DNA of 64,000 bases from Pterobdella sp. o SKG-2022 (taxonomy: Eukaryota; Annelida; Clitellata; Hirudinida; Piscicolidae): assembly GCA_964035795.1 (NCBI GenBank), contig OZ038321.1, positions 24,155,454 through 24,219,453 on the forward strand, in the 5' to 3' direction. Both the position numbers and the translations under genes were made by a program. The stretch's first letter is position 1. Each line of letters starts with the position of its first letter. Under the pieces are notes generated by a model. That model did no database searches. It was not told where the DNA came from and was given only the letters and a program-made list of their open reading frames with translations. This document shows, in pieces, positions 13,635 through 25,689 of this stretch.

Positions 13635-14743
13635 CTACTTCACTGGCCTTTTATTATTCCTAATTGTCTATATTTTTAACGTTATTTTATGTCTATAATT
13701 GCTTACTTAGGGATATTAGGCGTGGCTTTACTGGCGAGTGTACATTTTACTTTGTGTGAATTTTTTTTTCAGTTCAATCAAAGTTTGTTCTTTGTGTAAA
13801 TACTGTTTGTATGTTGATTTTACCTTTGTATTTTTTATTATGGTTAATTTATTTTCAACATTCTCTGTGGGTCTAAGGTTTTGTGTCAAGTGTTTATTTG
13901 AATGTAAAATAAATTTCAGTTTTTTATCAAATAAAATAAATAACCACTTTGGGAAGTTGTATTGAGTGGTGAATGAAGGTTTCATAAATATTTATCAAGA
14001 TCTTGAGGGCTACTCACTTCACAAATAGCATTTCTAGTTTTTTATTCAACTAAAATAAAAGGAATGTGAATGGTCGTTTCTATTCAGAGTATTCGCTTGA
14101 AAAGATATGAAAACGGTAATATTCATTGGTTGCACAAACACATTAAATTGTATGATATTTATAAAAGGATAAAGGTGTTGAAATGGTTTGGCAGAGCATA
14201 AAAATTTCAATATGAGTAAAGTTTTATCGAAACTTCAGGACTTTGGATGAAAAGAAAAATATCAATTTGGAATTCAAAGCTTCAAATAAGTCAGCTTTTT
14301 GCATAAAGATTTGAATCGAATCGTTCGAGCTTTTTAGTATATCAATACGTCTAAAGTTTTAATATTTTATTTTGTCTAAACTAATTGGCATTTTCATTTT
14401 CTTTATTTATATTAGATCGAAAAATTGAAGTAAATAAGAAAATTTAACAGGTTATATTTAGACTAGTTTAATAATCTGAGAAGTGAAAATATTTAAAAAG
14501 AAATGAAAAGAAGGAAAAATTTAGAAGGATATACAAATGCACTCCCGATGTTCTACTTTTAATGAAAGACCGGGTACACAACAAAGGATTTGACTGCAGG
14601 TAAATTTTTTTCCTATCAGTGGCTATTGGAACAAGAAAATCATTCACTTCGATAATAACAAAATTGAGACAAATATACACGAGCAAGAATGAAAATTGCA
14701 TAAGAAATGAAGGATAAAATTGTAATAGTGGGGTAGAAGCTTG
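13635..14743. other. Convergent 3' region between ARL1 and the potassium channel
   Basis: Both genes end towards this 1.1-kb interval. It holds their likely 3' UTRs. TTTATT at 14402-14407 is an AATAAA signal for the minus-strand channel gene. I see no other gene. Confidence 0.5.
13908..13913 (+). terminator. Candidate ARL1 polyadenylation signal
   Basis: AATAAA lies 274 bp after the ARL1 stop codon. Other AT-rich candidates follow, so the choice is tentative. Confidence 0.35.
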
Positions 14744-16435
14744 TCAGCTGTTTGAACCCTCGGAAAACATTGAGTACTCCGAGGTCTGCTGATAAATGCT
14801 TCTCTTTTCAACACCTTCTTTTTGATTATCTTTTCTTTTCCCACTCTGTCTTCTTTTTTCTTCGCTTTTACTTTTTTTAAAATTGTTGCGTCTTGATTTT
14901 CTTGTTTCTAGATCATTTTTATCAAAACTTACAGTTGAGGTTTCGTTTACGTTTGATTCTTCATATTTTTCTTTTTTGCTTATAGGCTTATATGTTTCAT
15001 TTTTAATTTCGAATGAGTCACCTTTTTCATCGGATTCGACTTCTTTACCACTGGAAAAAGAACTTTGACGATCATGGCTTTCAGAATCACTATAATAGCT
15101 ATATCGTCCAGAGTTAAATGAAGGTGAATAAAGATTATTGGGACATGAAGGTACATGAACGTACATTTCTTTTTCTCGATTATCGGTTTCTCTGTTGTAG
15201 AAATAATTAAAGTTTGACACTATGACTGGCACAGGCAATGCGATAGTGAGCACTCCTGCAATAGCGCACATTGAACCCACCAACCTGCCCCAAGCCGTGG
15301 ACGGGGTCATATCACCATAACCCACTGTTGTCATTGTTACTACCGCCCACCAAAATGCATCAGGAATACTAGAAAATTTGCCTGTATCAGCTTCAGCAAA
15401 AAAGACCGCCGAGGAAAAGAGAACTACGCAAATAAATAAAAAGAAAACTAGCAAGCCAAGTTCTCTCATGCTTGCTTTGATGGTTTGGCCAAGAATTTGA
15501 AGACCTTTAGAATGTCTAGAAAGTTTGAAAATTCTAAATACTCTAACCAATCTAATAACTCTCAAAACTGCAAGAGAAGTACTTTGGTCTTGGTTTTGAC
15601 TGCTATCGCTGATAATGGTACTAAGAGTGACAAAATAAGGTACTATTGCCATAAGGTCAATCAAGTTCATTATGTTTTTGAAGAATCTCAAGTGGTCGGG
15701 AGCAGCAGCAAATCTCACTAATAGTTCGAACGTAAACCACACAATACAACAGGTTTCAATGATGAAAAAAGGTTCAGTAAACTTAGGAATGTCGTGATCT
15801 ACTATTCCTTCAGGCAAAACCATTCGTTGAGGGTTGACTGCTGTTGTATTATAATTTCGGTGCGAGGGTTTAGGATGTTTTAAATCCGGCAAAGTTTCAA
15901 GGCAGAAAGTAACAATTGATAGAAGGATAATGCTAACAGAAAAAATGGCAATGATTCGAGCAGCAATTGAGCTTTCAGGATATTCAAACAATAACCACAA
16001 GTATTTTTGTAATTCATTTGTTGGCATGATCTGAGGTTCTTCTTGCATAATTCCCTCTTCTTCTTTATATTTTTCTATCACATTGTCACCCAGTTCATAG
16101 AAACTGATTTCATCCGAAAAGACTTCTATAGGAACATTAATGGGCCTTCGCAAACGCCCCCCACTTTGATAGTAGTAGAGAATCGCATCAAAACTCTGTC
16201 GATTTCTATCAAAAAAGTATTCGTTTCGTACAGAATCAAAATACTTCAGTCGTTTTCCTGGGTCTCCTAGTAGACTTTCAGGGAAGTTACTGAGTGTTTT
16301 CAAACGTGTTTCGACTCTCATACCACTGATGTTAATGATCACTCTTTCTCCACTGGCTCCTACAGAAATATTATCTGCATTCTTCGTATCAGCTTCGATC
16401 ATGGTGTCCAAATATGAGTTCTCCCTGCTTATCAT
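14744..16435 (-). CDS. Shaker-type voltage-gated potassium channel (Kv1)
   Basis: This is a complete channel core in one exon, 563 aa from the ATG at 16435. The T1 tetramerisation domain (about 31-123) carries [21 protein letters not shown]1 is near 160-181, with an N-glycosylation sequon (NTT, about 196) in the S1-S2 loop. S2 is near 222-245 and S3 near 251-273. S4 (about 288-310) has the repeated Arg pattern [18 protein letters not shown]5 is near 323-348. The selectivity filter is TTVGYGD (369-375), and the S6 gate has PVP (401-403). These features place it in the Kv1 subfamily. The C-tail is Lys/Ser/Glu-rich and ends EGSNS, without the usual ETDV PDZ ligand. A CAG acceptor lies directly before the exon (16444-16442), so further 5' exons and a different N-terminus are likely. 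Confidence 0.93.
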   Translation of the reverse strand: MISRENSYLDTMIEADTKNADNISVGASGERVIINISGMRVETRLKTLSNFPESLLGDPGKRLKYFDSVRNEYFFDRNRQSFDAILYYYQSGGRLRRPINVPIEVFSDEISFYELGDNVIEKYKEEEGIMQEEPQIMPTNELQKYLWLLFEYPESSIAARIIAIFSVSIILLSIVTFCLETLPDLKHPKPSHRNYNTTAVNPQRMVLPEGIVDHDIPKFTEPFFIIETCCIVWFTFELLVRFAAAPDHLRFFKNIMNLIDLMAIVPYFVTLSTIISDSSQNQDQSTSLAVLRVIRLVRVFRIFKLSRHSKGLQILGQTIKASMRELGLLVFFLFICVVLFSSAVFFAEADTGKFSSIPDAFWWAVVTMTTVGYGDMTPSTAWGRLVGSMCAIAGVLTIALPVPVIVSNFNYFYNRETDNREKEMYVHVPSCPNNLYSPSFNSGRYSYYSDSESHDRQSSFSSGKEVESDEKGDSFEIKNETYKPISKKEKYEESNVNETSTVSFDKNDLETRKSRRNNFKKSKSEEKRRQSGKRKDNQKEGVEKRSIYQQTSEYSMFSEGSNS

Positions 16436-16441
16436 GATCAC

Positions 16442-19400
16442 CTGTGGAGATTAGAGTCTTTAATACATTTTGAAATTCATATAATAAGTTAAAATCACGA
16501 TTTTACGACTTTTGTAAGAAATTTTTGCACGAAATAGTAAACTTTATAGGATAAATTTCACAAAAATGATTGACGGTACACGGAATGGAATGAATTAAAA
16601 AGTCAAACAAATAAGCCGTTTCTAAAAGACAGGACTGATCCTGCAATCGAAAAAACAACAACAAATATTTAGTTTCAGAAATTTGTTTTTTCACAGTGCT
16701 GTAAAATATAATTTATAAAGAAACTTTATGATGTATTTTATTACATCATTTTATCGCGGTATATGTCTAGTTTTATCATAGAAGATATAAAGATGCAAGG
16801 AAAGATATGAAATTGGATGGATGGCTGGGTGCTGAACATGAATGCATGAAGGTTTTTAATTGAGATTGAAGTTCAGTATTGATCCGTTGTGTACAAATAC
16901 ATCCTTTGTTTCAACATTATTTTATGACTTTAATTTTTTATCTTATTGATTTATTAGAGTAATTTTTAGCATAGTCATTGAGAAGTCTGCTTAATTATAC
17001 AGATAAAATTGTTTTAAAGACACTAATGCTTTGAAAAATTCCCTTTTAAATGTATTTGCGTTTGATTCATATCCGCATGAATAGAATGAAAGAAAAACCT
17101 TTTGCAAATGAAAAATTTCAAGTCTAATTTTTGTTGAACAACACTGAATATATGACAGGCATATATCTTAAATTCAATTAAAATTTCTTCAATTTAGCTT
17201 TATTTACAACGTAAATATATTTAAATGTTTGGTTGGATGAAAATTTCTCAATAATTTTAGCATAACAATCTGTTCCATTCTCCAATGGCTAATATTGTAA
17301 AAATTTATGGATTGAACACGCAGTGTTTTTCGGTCAAAATAAATGGCTTTTTAGCATAAATGAGGCATAGCTGACTAAGCGCCATTCAAACAGAAAACAA
17401 GAAAATTACATACTCAATAACAAAAAAAACTTTTCAAAAACGTTACCCGGAAACATTAATAACTTTTCAAAACAAGCGAAAACATGAATTAAAAAAAAAG
17501 CTCGGAAAAACTTTGAAACGCTTTGAAAAATTGGCATTCACTACGAAATGACGTTGGCATGTAGCTGAGCAGACCCTTCAATCAATGCTCAACCGAACAA
17601 GCATTTCCTTAATATATTATTTTTCTAAACATTTCTTATATTCCAATTTGTTCTTTTTCGACGCGGAAATACTGCAGGAGATATGGCTAAAAATTGTTTA
17701 GGATCATTCGTTCTGCGCAGAACATGATTTATCTTCGAATAAATTTCTCAAACGATCAGCCATTTAGAAGTTGAATGCATTAAACTTATTTATCAAGTTT
17801 GACTCTTATTTTTACATATGAGAACAAATTTATACAAAACACGCCAATTGTGTTTTTCCGAAAATTTCACATAAATTATTAAGCATATAGAAGATGACAT
17901 ACAAGTGTTAGTTGAGAAAACTTTATTAAAACAAAATAAACTAGAAAATTAAATTTTTATAATATATCAAAAAAACATTTCATCTTAAGCTTTTGGAAAT
18001 ATTATTTTTTTCGCCATTGTCTTTTATGATCTGAACAATCTCGCAAAATAATTAAACATGGCAACAAAAATCCTTTAGAACTTTAATAAAAAATTCCATA
18101 TTATTCAAATTTTTCCATTTAGAAGTCTGAGGTTCTTTAGAATATTGACAAACAATTCACCTTCAGTTGCATTTAATATTAATTTTTTTTCTACAAAGAT
18201 TCTAACGCAATGCCTCAAAACTACTTTTTCAAAAAAATAAATAAAACAACCGTGAAGAAAACCCTTTTGCTTCAAAACTTCAAAAAAAGTTTTTTTAGTG
18301 CGATGGAAAATAAGAAATGAGAGAAATAAAACGATTTCGTCTTCTAATTTCTCCACCACGTTTTTCAAAAACGTTTCAAGTTCATTTTTTTCTAACATAT
18401 TTATCGCAAATGAACTTTAACGTTGCATCAACTGTAATTTGGAAACAGTCGCTGAGTAAACTCAGAAAAAATTCTAACCAAAACTCAATGATAGCGTGTT
18501 TTCTTGTTCTAAAATAACAAAAATTGTTTTTTTAGAGTTTTGGATGATTTCTTTTTCTCTAAGGTTGGCTAAAACACATATTCGTAAACTCCGCAAAGTT
18601 AATAAACTAACACACACTAATCAAAGCTTTTTTTGATTTAAAAGGCAGTGTAGCCAAAAATAGAATGGTTTAAAGAAGGGCTGGATACACTAAAAGGCAC
18701 CATTTGAATGATTTAGTACATTCTACTTTTAATTTCTATAAAAGATTGAAAAATTAATCTTTAAAATATGGTCTTATGCTACATTTTTTGGAGATAATAA
18801 ATTATAAGTTTTCAAATTAAAACTAAATTTTGAAAACAATTAAAACCGATTTAATTATTTAGGCTTTTTAATTAACTTTTCTACATAAAACTAGAAATTC
18901 TTTGTCATTTTCAAAAAAAGCATTTTTTTAATTACAATGATGTTGCCAACAAATGCAGTTGTAGCAGCATTTATGCACATTGGTTAACCAGTCATGTTCG
19001 CAGAATGAAACATTAACAATGCCAACACAGATGTGCCCTGGTGCTTTAGGCATGCAATATGCTACTTAAAATAATAATTTTTTTATATCAAAAAAACAAA
19101 TGTTACCTCAAAATTAAGTTTTGAATTAAAGTTAAATTTAAAAATTTTTCAATGAAGTCAACGCTTTTCAGTTCGCGATAATAGTTTCAGTATTGAAAAA
19201 AACATATAGAACTTGAGTCGAGTTTCAAGTTGATCTAGTTTTAGAAATTCATTGGAAAATTTTTATCCAATACATTAAAGCTTGAAGAAATATTCACCCG
19301 AAAACGTGGCAATTGATACAAATCAGAATGTCTTTGTAGGTGGTTCGATGTTGGCTTGTGCCATACAAAGTAATATTGAAACGTTCACAATAATTTTTGA

Positions 19401-22400
19401 ATCAAACAATCAAAAGAGCACTGAAAAAACAAAAAGTGTGATGGGAAAGTTGGAAAGTATGTTAAAACCTGTATTATAAAAGGCGATCGAAAGAAAAACT
19501 TTGCAAATAATGTTGAAGTTTTTAATTTTTGTGTATAAAAATGTTTAAAAGTTTTCTACCGTTTTCTGAATAAAAGTTCAGAATGCTTTTCTGAAAAAAT
19601 TTCTTAAATATATTTATGACTTTCACTTAAAAATAATTTACTTTTTTAAACATGAAAAACTAGAAAAATGCTCATATTTAATTTAAGAACTCTCAAATAG
19701 TGGCGTGAAAAATTCAAAAGCCTGAATAATCACAGCATTCAATCTACTATGAGCCTTTTTGAAAAAAATAGAATCAAGTGCTACTTTTAGCTCATCCAAA
19801 TTAACTGAAAAAAATGCTCAAAAGTGGCAAAAACATAAACACCAAAAAGAACTAAGTTACAGCCTAACAATTACAAGCTGTTTTAATCTTTTTCTGATGA
19901 ACGTTTGAAAACGATCGGTCTCAACAAATTATCATGGAAAATTGAACCTTACATGCAAAAACTAAAGTTTATTTAGTTTAAATATTTATTTAAAAATTTT
20001 TTTAAAAATTTAAATTAACTTCATTAATTTTTACGAGTGAAAAATAATGAGCAAAAGTAGGTATATAAATCTTTTTGAAAGTGTAATCTTTTGCTGGAAT
20101 TCGAAATAAGACTAAAATGCTTGAAATATTTATTAAAGTCTACATATCTCAAAAGATCCAACTATTTGTTGCAATTTCGATATTATTTACAAAGTACTGT
20201 TTTCAAATAAATTCGAAACTTTTATTAGCTTTATTGCATACATTGAACTAAGGCTGGAAGAAAACAATTAATAGTTCTGAAAATTTTATATTCTTCTACG
20301 CCGTATTGAATATCAGTACTACAACACGCAGAAGTTTCCAAAAGTATCGAGTTCAAATATATTAACAAGTTTAAAAGCTATGGTTTGAGTTTTCTTATCG
20401 AAACCTGAGCAGTTTAAGGATTATGACGTACATATCTCCAGACGCAGAATGTCCTTCAGCCATTCCTTTACAAGTCTTGAGTGCACACTTAATGCTATCT
20501 GGGTGTGCACCGAAAAAATATGATAAGGTGTGTCCATAAGCTATTTGTAGTGCTTATAAAAATATCATTTCATCTTTTTTGTTTCGTGTACAATGATAAT
20601 GAAAAAGTTTCAAAAAGAATTTTTTTGATACTTGAAAGTTAATTGGAAACAATATTGAAATAATTTTTGATGAAAACATTAGGAAGATCCAAAACTTCAA
20701 GATGGATATTATTTTCAATTAAATAAAATGCAAAAAAAGTCAATCCAATGAATATTTTGTCCACGAAACAAAAAAGATACTATAATCTCAAAAAAAAAAT
20801 TTTTTTTAATATTTGAGAAAACTTCAGAATTTTCTCATAGTTTATAACACGACTTAAACGTTTGCCAGTTTACTTTCGAGATTTATTTCGAAGTTTCTGT
20901 TTTTTTAAATCTCTCCAATAAGTTTGTTCTCACGAAAATATCCCATTTTAAAAAGGTTTAATACAGTTTTTGTTTAATATTACTTTGTGGGAAAAAATAA
21001 ATTTAAGAGCATCAGAGGATGAAAACGTTGAAAATGTCGAAATTAAACTTCACATGCACAAACAAAAAAACGGATGATTTTGAAAGTAATGAAAATGCAG
21101 CTTCGATAATGAAGCGAATAACAAATGTTGTATTGAACTTAATTAATTTATTCAACAGTCGCTTTTATTTTGATTGTTGAAAAACATGCGAGGAAAAATG
21201 AGTAATACCTTCATGAAAGTTTATTCAACATTTCTAAAGGTAAAACTTTTTGATAAAAAGTAATCAATTTAAATCATAATCCAACAACATTCATACCTAA
21301 AAGTTATATTTACTTTTATAATTTTGAAAAATGAAAATTGATGAGAAATTCTCAATCTTAATCATGATGAATGTGTAGACTTTCAAAAATTTAGTAAATA
21401 AGTCATGAATATGTATATCCATTGAGCTTGTTGATGATTGAAATTTATTATTTGTGCTTATGATAATCTTGATTTTAAGTTGGTATTTAATACAAAAAAA
21501 CTTATTATGAAAATATTATTGAAAAATATTGTGAATATCATATGAATTAGAAAAGGCCTTCAAAAGTTAATGTATAAAAAAGAATGCCAAAGAACTACGT
21601 TCGTGTTTGTAAGAAATGATAATATTTGCCTTTTTTCAGACCTCAAAACGAAGACAAAAAACAGCTTTTTTCGATAAAACCCTCTTCAAAGACTACTATC
21701 CTTATTTGAATCTTGAAAGTTTTAAATTATTTAATCACTGAATCTTTTCTAGAATAACTCGAAACACACTTCTAAAATCTTTTTGTCACTTTTCGGTTTA
21801 CATGTTTTGTTTAAAAAATTGCAAACTTTGTTATTTTCTATGTTTAAATAGATTTAAACTTTGTTTTAAAATAAAAAAAATAGAAAAATGTTTTAAGAAG
21901 CATTAAAACCTAAATTACGACCAGGTCTAAACTCTAAAATTCTGCCTTTCTAAAGCTTCTACAAATTTCCAGAATTGAACAAATAAAAATGTGAAAAGAT
22001 ATAGGCGAGTCTTGTTGTGCGCTTTAAAATCAATGCATGACCGCTAATAAAAGTTATATCGATTCGAATATAAATGAAACAACAAAAATAACAAGTTCGA
22101 AGCGTCGTGTATATATAAAACGTGTAGGAATAAAAAAAATGACAATTCGCAACGATTTTTAGAACCGGAATTTTTCTGAAGACCCTAGATATGTGGAAAA
22201 AAAATAACTTTTAAAGAGACAAACTTGGAATTATTCAAGAAGAATCTTGATAGATTAGCTTGGAATGCAAATGTTTTATGGGAGAACTATTACAGATTTA
22301 TAATTAAGATCCCATTGTGCATCTTACACTTTTTCTCTTGTGTCATGATTATCAAAGCTTCATGTAAAAAAAAAATTACACAGTTTTTTTTTACAGTTGG

Positions 22401-24950
22401 TTTTTTAAGAAGTCTGTTACGTGCACCCACTATTTAGTCTAAGCTCGGTGTTTATGATTTATGGTGGTTTCAATATTATTCGTGATGTTATTTTTATATT
22501 TGCAACTCATGTTTTTATTTTCCTAATCATTTACTTGCGAATGAAAAGTTAGTATTGTCCCGTTGTTATTGGTCAAAGGCATATTTAGTAAGTGACTTAA
22601 TTTCCTGATATAATACAAAGCTGATTAGGAATTTGTAACGCTGAACATTTTTAGTTGGGAGCAATTTTCATCTTTTATTATATAATATAGAGAATGTTAT
22701 GAGATATAACATAAATTTTTTATATATTTATTTGCTTCCAAGTATAAATTATTTAAAAACAAGAGAGATAAATTATGTTCAGATTTTGTTTCTTGCAGAC
22801 CAGATTCAGTCGATCAGAAGACAAATTGAGCGTTCATATTTTTTGAAGTCTTGCTTGTTTTATGTTCTTTGTTGAACTTTTATTGAAAAAATTTTTATTT
22901 ATTTTTAATTATAAATTTTAAAAGCTAAAAGTTTTAGAAATTTCTTTTAGATTTTTTTTTCTCTTTAAAATTTCTTTAATTAAATTTTTCTGATGTAAAG
23001 TAAATAGAAAAATTTTGTTTTGAATGAAAATTTAAAATAAAACGGTAGTTTTTTCTTACTTCGTATTTTTTAACAATTAGTTTCAGAAGTTAAAATGAAC
23101 GAAATCTGAAAGAAATTAGAAACAACTCGTTTTAATTAAATATCTCTATTTGTATTAACGAACTTCATTCAAAATCAAGAAATTAATATAAATGTTGTTA
23201 TTCAAAACGAAAATGGATCTTATAACAAGCAAAAAACAACCTTGCAATGAAAACATTGATGCTAGTAATACAAAAACCATGGAATCAAGGAAATAATAAC
23301 AAAACGTAAGTAAGGTCGAATGCTTGATGATGAAATAGATAACTAAATATAACTTTATAAAAAACGGAAAAACTAATGTTTTTATAAAAATTTTTATAAT
23401 TAACATGAAATAAAAATATAAATCATAATATAACTTCAAAACAATAATACTGAATTAAAAAAGTTGAATCAATAAATATTAATGAAAAGGAAAAAATTAT
23501 CTGAAGTCCATCCAAACTTTACATAAAAAACAGAAAGCGAGAGTATTTTAAAAAAACAATATAAAAATAAAAACTAAACAATATAATGTATTTGGATATA
23601 GGTTGGCTAATGGTTTAAGAATATTTATTAAAAATGAAGAAAGAATTGATTTTAAGCGGATGCCCGCACATTTGAGGCTAAGTTTCCAATAACAGCTCAA
23701 AAAGCCTCTTATCTCAATATTTTTTGCTTTTCTTATTTATTTTCTTCTATTTATGGAAAGTTTTTCAATCTTTCTCTGTTTCATTTATGCTTTTATTTTA
23801 TGCTTCCCATTTTGAAATCAATTTGGTTTTAAATATAAATTAATTCTTATTCATAAGTAACAAATAAAAATATACAATATGCATTTTTCAGTGGTATGGC
23901 CCACATTAGATCTTCAGTAAACGTAAGATTTTATACATTTGTAAATAGTCTGCATAGAAAAAATAGTTTAAGGATTTTTTTGAAAAAATTTAAATTAAAC
24001 TAACGTCTTTTTTTGAAGACATATCAAATACTCAAATAAACTTTCGTGCTAATATGATTAAAAACTAATGAGAAACAAGATTCAAACAAATTCATGAGAG
24101 TCTGCTAAAATTTTTGAGTTTTATTTGTCATGGCTTGATGATAAAACGTAAGGGTAATCTTCAGAGGTTTAATCTTGCTTGAAACACTCATTTGTTGCAT
24201 ACAAGAGTGTTTTATTTATGCAGTTTGTAGCAGGCATTGTTAATGCTAGTGAAAAGGGCTACAATGTACAATTATTGCCTTTGTTTATAGTTTAAGGCAA
24301 TGTTAACTCACATCCTATGTCTTTGAAAGATGATTAAAAACAATTCATGTGAATTTTTTATTTTTTTTTTCAAATATTTTTTTGGGGTGGCAAAAAATAA
24401 TAAAAGCATGTGGCTTAAAGTGAGCTCAAATTGGTAAATTGCTTTGGTGCAATTTTGATCTCATATAAACATTTGAATTTTTAAGAAAATTCAATTATTA
24501 CTTATTACTATGAAATCTGAAAATTAAAGACTTTATGAATCGAAATGATGAATTATTTACATTTATATGTGTGTAATAGTACAGTTTCAGAATAAGTTTC
24601 TTGATGTACCAAGTCAGAATTAGTTTTGACACATACTCACCCAGACATGCAAACATTCGTAGAAAAAACTCTGAAATTAAGTTTAATAGAACACCTTTGA
24701 TTAGCACTCAAATGCTGATGACATGAATTCAGACTTTGAAAACTCGTCAAAAAAACTGAGAAAAACTAAAACATAGCGATGATTTGGTGAAGAAGAAAGT
24801 TTTTCTAGTGTGTACAAAATAACCAAAACCACACCACCTTCAAAAAACTTCAGCTTCAACTTGACTTCACTGATAGAATACTCACATCAATTATGCAATA
24901 ATATCATGTTGAACATCAATGCACGGCTAATCTGATGTTACCAACAAAAA
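16442..24950. other. Gene-poor AT-rich region, western part
   Basis: No complete gene can be supported. A few stretches have a more coding-like composition. 19282-19479 is an open + frame ending KLESMLKPVL. 20404-20517 is open on both strands, with + strand PSAIPLQVLSAHLMLSG followed by GTGTGT. 18105-18398 on the minus strand is open for 97 codons. None has a recognisable domain or a consistent exon model. The region may contain intron of the channel gene. Confidence 0.4.
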
Positions 24951-24959
24951 TATCTACTC

Positions 24960-25230
24960 AAATCTACCGTTTAGCAAACCAACGATCCTGATAAGAACTC
25001 CTGCTCACCTTACCGATGATGCATGCCATTGCTTTGATAGCCTCGCTTGACTTATCTGCAGTTTAAGATGCTATCGGTCATCAAATCTTGATTGATTGTC
25101 CTAACACCGAGTTGAACATCTATGGTGTGGCTTTAAAATTGTTTGAGATTTTTTCAACTTCAAGAAAGAAATTATTTCGTTGAACTCGGTGCTCAGATTT
25201 CTTCTGCCTCTATTGAATGAAGTTTTACAA
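24960..25230 (+). mobile_element. Relic of a LINE reverse transcriptase
   Basis: 25040-25175 reads SLDLSAV, a stop, then DAIGHQILID and LNIYGVALKLFEIFSTSRKK. This is the LLDLSAAFDTIDH block and following helix of CR1/L2-type LINE reverse transcriptases. In-frame stops show that it is dead. The boundaries are approximate because similarity fades on both sides. Confidence 0.65.
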
Positions 25231-25535
25231 GCTTTTTATTATCTACCACTATTTTATCTACATGAATTTCATGAGTTAGTGAAATATTCAGATTCAATAC
25301 ATGCTACTATCGGTATGAAAATGAAAATCAACTTATACTAACACTAAACATAAACAGTAACATCGAACGGCATATTATCCTTTAACTTCACGCCATCTTA
25401 CATCCGAATATACTTCACAAATTATATAGATTCAGGTCTCACTCACTACTCACTTCTTTGAGAACATTATAATTTTGTTAATTACATTGAATAAAGATTT
25501 TTACAACAAAAGAACAAAGCAGCCACATACCTAAG

Positions 25536-25644
25536 CACCACATCTATCTCTCACCTCAACATCACTTGCATCCCTCATCTCAACACCACCTCCATCTTTC
25601 ATCTCAACACTACCTCCATTCTTGATCTCAACACCACCTATCAG
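25536..25644. repeat. 24-bp minisatellite, about 4.5 units
   Basis: Units start at 25536, 25560, 25584, 25608 and 25632 (partial). The consensus is close to CACCACCTCCATC followed by TCATCTCAA. The next 45 bp match, inverted, the sequence beside a single unit at 11938-12016. Confidence 0.9.
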
Positions 25645-25689
25645 TTCTTAATTGACTTTGAGCACAACATTTAATAATTTCCATAACTT

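Noticed and set aside
16436..16441. GTG as start codon of the potassium channel
   Set aside because: GTG is not a normal start in animals. The preceding CAG looks like a splice acceptor, and the first ATG is at 16435.
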